A stretch of DNA of 64,000 nt, from contig CAJUCI010000011.1 of NCBI GenBank assembly GCA_910584825.1, positions 15,190 to 79,189 of the forward strand, given 5' to 3'. Position 1 is the first letter of the stretch; each line of letters starts with the position of its first letter. Both the position numbers and the translations under genes were made by a program. Shown in pieces: positions 62,563 to 64,000 of the stretch. The notes beneath the pieces were generated by a model, which was not told where the DNA came from, made no database searches, and saw only the letters and a list, made by a program, of their open reading frames with translations. The DNA comes from an uncultured Duncaniella sp. GTDB lineage: Bacteria > Bacteroidota > Bacteroidia > Bacteroidales > Muribaculaceae.

Positions 62563-63438
62563 TCAAGGGGCACTTGCCGTGCGGTTTAGCTTTGGGCTGC
62601 GGAGCACGGCGTACCGCGATAGTTGGGGTGGATGAGGGGAGACGGGAGAACGGGAGACAGGAGCACATGAGCACTGCCCCGGAGACGGGAGCACGGGAGA
62701 ACAGGGGGCGAGGGTGATGATTGTGACGAGGGGAGTGTTTTCGCCTTCGCTTTCGTCGCTGCCTTCGTTGCCATCGTCGCGCTGCCGCGCTCCCACTGTT
62801 TCAAAGCTGTGGATGCGGGAGGATGGCCACGGTGGGTGAGGGCTGTGGCTTTTTGGGGGCGATTTTGTGCTTTGGCCTTTCCGCGTGGATTCGGTGCTTT
62901 GGATTAGCAGACCGGGCGGGAGGGCTTTGGGTGGGCGGTCGGCGCGGAGGTGGATAATCAGGAAGCCTGACCTGTCAAGGATGGGGAAGAGAACGGAGCA
63001 GACTTTGCGGAAGTTGTCTGGTGTTTTGAGCAGTGGGGAGTAGGTTTTGGCCTGGTGGGCGTTGAGGAGGAGCATGAAGGCGGGGGTGCTTCCGCGAATG
63101 CTCTGCACTTGTCGGTAGGTGATGGAGCGGAGGCGGGGGGTGCGCCCGCTGATTGGCTGACGCTGTGGGGTGCAGCGGATGGCTGTGGCTCCCTCTGGGG
63201 AGGTGGCGAGCCTGTAGCGCAGGTAGCTGTCGAGAATGGCGGTGCTGTCGTGGCCTGGATGGTCGATTATGACTGTGGGGCGGGGACGTGCACGGCGGCT
63301 TTTTTCGAGGGTGGATATGACGGCTTTCTCGGCGGGGGTGAGTTGCCTGCCGAGAAATCGCCTGAAGCTGTGGCACCATATGTCGGGGATGCACGGCTTA
63401 CGAGTAACGCTGGATGTTATGAGCCTCCGTGAATGCAT
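62563..63438 (-). CDS. Orphan protein of unknown function
   Basis: A 291-residue protein. The first 160 residues look globular (FRRFLGRQLTPAEKAV, then PTVIIDHPGHDSTAILDSYL, and VCSVLFPILDRSGFLIIHL). The rest is low-complexity and Ser/Pro/Lys-rich, and its last part is encoded by the purine-rich repeat at 62637-62715, so the C-terminus may be repeat-derived. The frame stays open upstream to 63705, but that part is only repeat sequence and a promoter box sits at 63443-63450; the ATG at 63438 is therefore the start. I do not recognise a family. Confidence 0.5.
   Translation of the reverse strand: MHSRRLITSSVTRKPCIPDIWCHSFRRFLGRQLTPAEKAVISTLEKSRRARPRPTVIIDHPGHDSTAILDSYLRYRLATSPEGATAIRCTPQRQPISGRTPRLRSITYRQVQSIRGSTPAFMLLLNAHQAKTYSPLLKTPDNFRKVCSVLFPILDRSGFLIIHLRADRPPKALPPGLLIQSTESTRKGQSTKSPPKSHSPHPPWPSSRIHSFETVGARQRDDGNEGSDESEGENTPLVTIITLAPCSPVLPSPGQCSCAPVSRSPVSPHPPQLSRYAVLRSPKLNRTASAP
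62637..62715. repeat. Purine-rich GACGGGAGCAC repeat, short array
   Basis: Degenerate units GACGGGAGAAC, GGGAGACAGGAGCAC, GGAGACGGGAGCAC and GGGAGAACAGG follow each other on the plus strand. The same words form the longer array at 63545-63722. It overlaps the 3' end of the orphan gene. Confidence 0.75.
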
Positions 63439-63442
63439 GGTG

Positions 63443-63450
63443 CAAATATA
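63443..63450 (-). promoter_or_regulatory. -7 box directly before the orphan gene
   Basis: The complement reads TATATTTG, a match to TAnnTTTG, and ends only 4 nt before the ATG at 63438. If used, the mRNA would be leaderless or nearly so. Confidence 0.5.
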
Positions 63451-63544
63451 GGATGCGAGCACGGGGCTTTTGGTGCGATAATGTCGCGAAGCCCCCCGAG
63501 CTGAAGCTCGGGAGCATGGACAAAAAGGAGAAGCACAAGTTTTT

Positions 63545-63722
63545 GAGACAGGAGCACAGGGGCACAAAGACGGGAGCACGTGGGGACGAGAGACAGGAGC
63601 ACAGGGGCACAAAGAGGGGAGGACGGGGGCACAAAGACGGGAGCACAGGGGCACGGGGCAAAAGACGGGAGCACGGGAGGACGAGAGACAGGGGCACAGG
63701 GGCACAGGAGCACAGGAGCACG
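63545..63722. repeat. Purine-rich GGGAGCAC repeat, long array
   Basis: About 180 nt of degenerate 8-15 nt units (GGAGCACAG, GGGGCACAAA, GACGGGAGCAC, GGGGACGAG). A 26-nt segment is duplicated exactly at 63545-63570 and 63590-63615. The plus strand is almost free of T. It abuts the REP-like copy at 63729. Confidence 0.85.
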
Positions 63723-63728
63723 AGGGGG

Positions 63729-63833
63729 GTAGGAGCGACGGATTTAGCCGTTGATATGGAGCTACGTATCAGCTAACTGTTACAAATTACGAAAGTTAGC
63801 TGAGTTGTGTCATATCGAGGGTGTTGCAGAACT
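63729..63833. repeat. Decayed REP/BIME-like element (copy E)
   Basis: The first 44 nt (63729-63772) match copy D at 30381-30424 in 42 positions, including the GTAGGAGCGACGG foot. The right end keeps only GTGTCATATCGA before it diverges. The interior is different and carries its own CAGCTAAC/GTTAGCTG pair (63770-63777, 63795-63802). Confidence 0.85.
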
Positions 63834-63949
63834 ACCCAGGTTGAAGCCTCTGAGAATTGAATATTTTGGGTGAATCTGGAATTTTTCAGGATTGATTCGA
63901 ATTTTCGATTCTCAGGAGGTTAAAAATCGGATATACAACAAAAATACAG

Positions 63950-63979
63950 CAAAAATCGGTCTTTTCAGGCCGATTTTTG
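63950..63979. terminator. Bidirectional terminator-like hairpin at the right edge
   Basis: Arms 63950-63959 and 63970-63979 (CAAAAATCGG and complement) form an exact 10-bp stem with A and T tracts on both sides. Just upstream 63849-63919 holds a looser inverted repeat (CCTCTGAGAAT against ATTCTCAGGAGG). No gene is seen from 63439 to the end. Confidence 0.75.
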
Positions 63980-64000
63980 TATGTTTCTATGCAGTTTCAG

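Noticed and set aside
63439..63705. N-terminal extension of the orphan gene, rich in Cys, Pro, Leu and Ser
   Set aside because: It is the translation of the purine-rich repeat array on the opposite strand, and a promoter box lies between it and the ATG at 63438.
63545..63722. CRISPR array
   Set aside because: Units are short, degenerate and without spacers of constant size; no cas gene is near.
1..64000. rRNA, tRNA or tmRNA genes
   Set aside because: No cloverleaf with a T-arm GGTTCRA pattern or rRNA core sequence was recognised on either strand by eye; a covariance-model scan would settle this.

Overview
The window looks like chromosome of a GC-rich member of the Bacteroidales, most likely a gut Muribaculaceae or close relative (inference). 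Support: SusC/SusD pairs, FecR and hybrid two-component regulators, lipoproteins with acidic residues after the lipobox cysteine, no obvious Shine-Dalgarno sites, and many copies of the Bacteroidota promoter box TAnnTTTG (with TTTG 19-20 nt upstream at the best sites). I see no rRNA, tRNA, CRISPR array, IS transposase or prophage.

Layout. 1-8440: a SusCD-type uptake locus (partial TlpA, FecR anti-sigma factor, SusC with STN signalling domain, short SusD, second TlpA lipoprotein). 8648-14848: housekeeping genes on the minus strand (miaA, a membrane protein, a DPP IV peptidase) and a coiled-coil protein that ends in a sliding-clamp-binding peptide. 15103-22888: a KilA-N gene, a shortened Rnf cluster (rseC-rnfB-rnfC), a SPOR lipoprotein, threonine ammonia-lyase, thioredoxin, a DJ-1 protein and apbE. 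22991-23492: a self-contained transcript with two very small ORFs. 23737-32569: pectate-lyase-like protein, aldo/keto reductase, def-ruvX, a ROK kinase and two GH51 arabinofuranosidases. 32821-38603: a complete RND efflux operon. 38915-62459: a polysaccharide utilisation locus with two divergent arms, susC-susD-two surface lipoproteins-GH5 and HTCS-GH31-GH2-GH3. 62563-64000: an orphan gene flanked by purine-rich repeats, then repeat-derived sequence.

The large PUL has the enzyme set of a xyloglucan locus: BACON-GH5 endoglucanase at the surface, PA14-GH31 alpha-xylosidase, GH2 beta-galactosidase and GH3 beta-glucosidase. The GH51 enzymes could remove arabinose branches. The substrate is an inference from family content.

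Between genes lies a rich set of structured repeats. Two copies have perfect 48-bp inverted arms built from GGACAAAAG/GGACATAAG-like words. A 153-bp REP/BIME-like element has 30-bp inverted ends, and a decayed copy lies near the right end. The observations I rate highest are the clamp-binding coiled-coil protein, the small-ORF transcript, the repeat families and the shortened Rnf operon beside a KilA-N gene.
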